From assembly GCA_031288745.1 (NCBI GenBank), contig JAITQT010000061.1:1-5160 (forward strand): 5,160 nucleotides of DNA. Direction: 5' to 3'. Positions 5,103-5,160 of the stretch are shown here, in pieces. Within the stretch, counting starts at the first letter, position 1; each line of letters opens with the position of its first letter. The stretch is from Deltaproteobacteria bacterium. GTDB taxonomy: Bacteria > Desulfobacterota > Desulfarculia > Adiutricales > Adiutricaceae. The notes beneath the pieces are model-generated. The model did no database searches, was not told the origin of the DNA, and saw only the letters and a list, made by a program, of their open reading frames with translations. The position numbers were made by a program, and so were the translations under genes.

Positions 5103-5160
5103 TCATTCAACTTTAAACGTATCATCAGAGTCATCATTATTTTGATTTTCAATATATTCT
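5103..5160 (-). CDS. tnpA: C-terminal fragment of a Y1 (HUH) transposase, IS200 TnpA-like; cut by the window edge
   Basis: The minus-strand frame is open from the window edge to TGA at 5103-5105 and encodes EYIENQNNDDSDDTFKVE. Such a short open run is no evidence by itself. In IS200/IS605 TnpA proteins the catalytic Tyr sits in a C-terminal helix with a Gln four residues later (Y127 and Q131 in IS608), typically written as K/E-YI-x-x-Q. The fragment shows exactly this YIENQ spacing close to the stop, followed by a short acidic tail, and is directly followed by IS-type hairpins. The nucleophile of the reaction, the single-strand cleavage of the element ends, would be this Tyr. The HUH motif and the start lie outside the window. 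A TnpB or unrelated C-terminus remains possible. Confidence 0.55.
   Translation of the reverse strand, partial: EYIENQNNDDSDDTFKVE

Larger units (their letters stand above)
5030..5160 (-). mobile_element. Right end (3' end) of an IS200/IS605-like element, runs off the window
   Basis: IS200/IS605 elements lack terminal inverted repeats and end in subterminal hairpins that the Y1 transposase binds as single strands. Here two imperfectly related hairpins share the octamer GCTAAAGC and a TAAA loop (5037-5058 and 5082-5095). They lie directly downstream of a short open frame that ends like a Y1 transposase. The outer edge cannot be placed exactly; it probably falls within a few bases of 5028-5036, just beyond the distal hairpin. 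The rest of the element, including its left end, lies beyond 5160. A non-autonomous REP-like hairpin pair is the main alternative. Confidence 0.6.

Overview
The window holds two complete housekeeping genes and the edge of a mobile element, all on the minus strand. Read in the direction of transcription (high to low coordinates), the order is: the 3' end of an IS200/IS605-like element (about 5030-5160), a gene-free stretch upstream of recA, recA (4584-3394), a 430-bp spacer, alaS (2963-288), and a gene-free 3' flank (287-1). Both proteins are full length and carry all the catalytic residues I could check.

The recA to alaS order is common in Proteobacteria, often with recX between them. No recX is present here. 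The AlaRS has a Cys-rich insert in its catalytic domain, the genes are of moderate GC, and the spacers are AT-rich. I read this as a bacterium of the Proteobacteria or Desulfobacterota (old Deltaproteobacteria) kind, but the window alone cannot fix the lineage.

The two genes are probably separate transcription units. A GC-rich stem followed by a T-rich run lies just after recA, and alaS has a leader of its own. RecA carries out homologous recombination and SOS signalling, and AlaRS charges tRNA-Ala. Their adjacency is a conserved gene order and not a shared pathway.

The interesting material is between the genes. It includes a perfect 9-bp dyad just upstream of the recA ribosome binding site, a 10-bp inverted repeat enclosing a possible three-way-junction RNA further upstream, and two hairpins with identical TAAA loops next to what reads as the last 18 codons of a Y1 (HUH) transposase. 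Downstream of alaS there are interleaved inverted repeats that could form a pseudoknot and a 28-bp imperfect tandem repeat. I see no clear evidence of a new multi-gene system; the unexplained signals are structural and regulatory.
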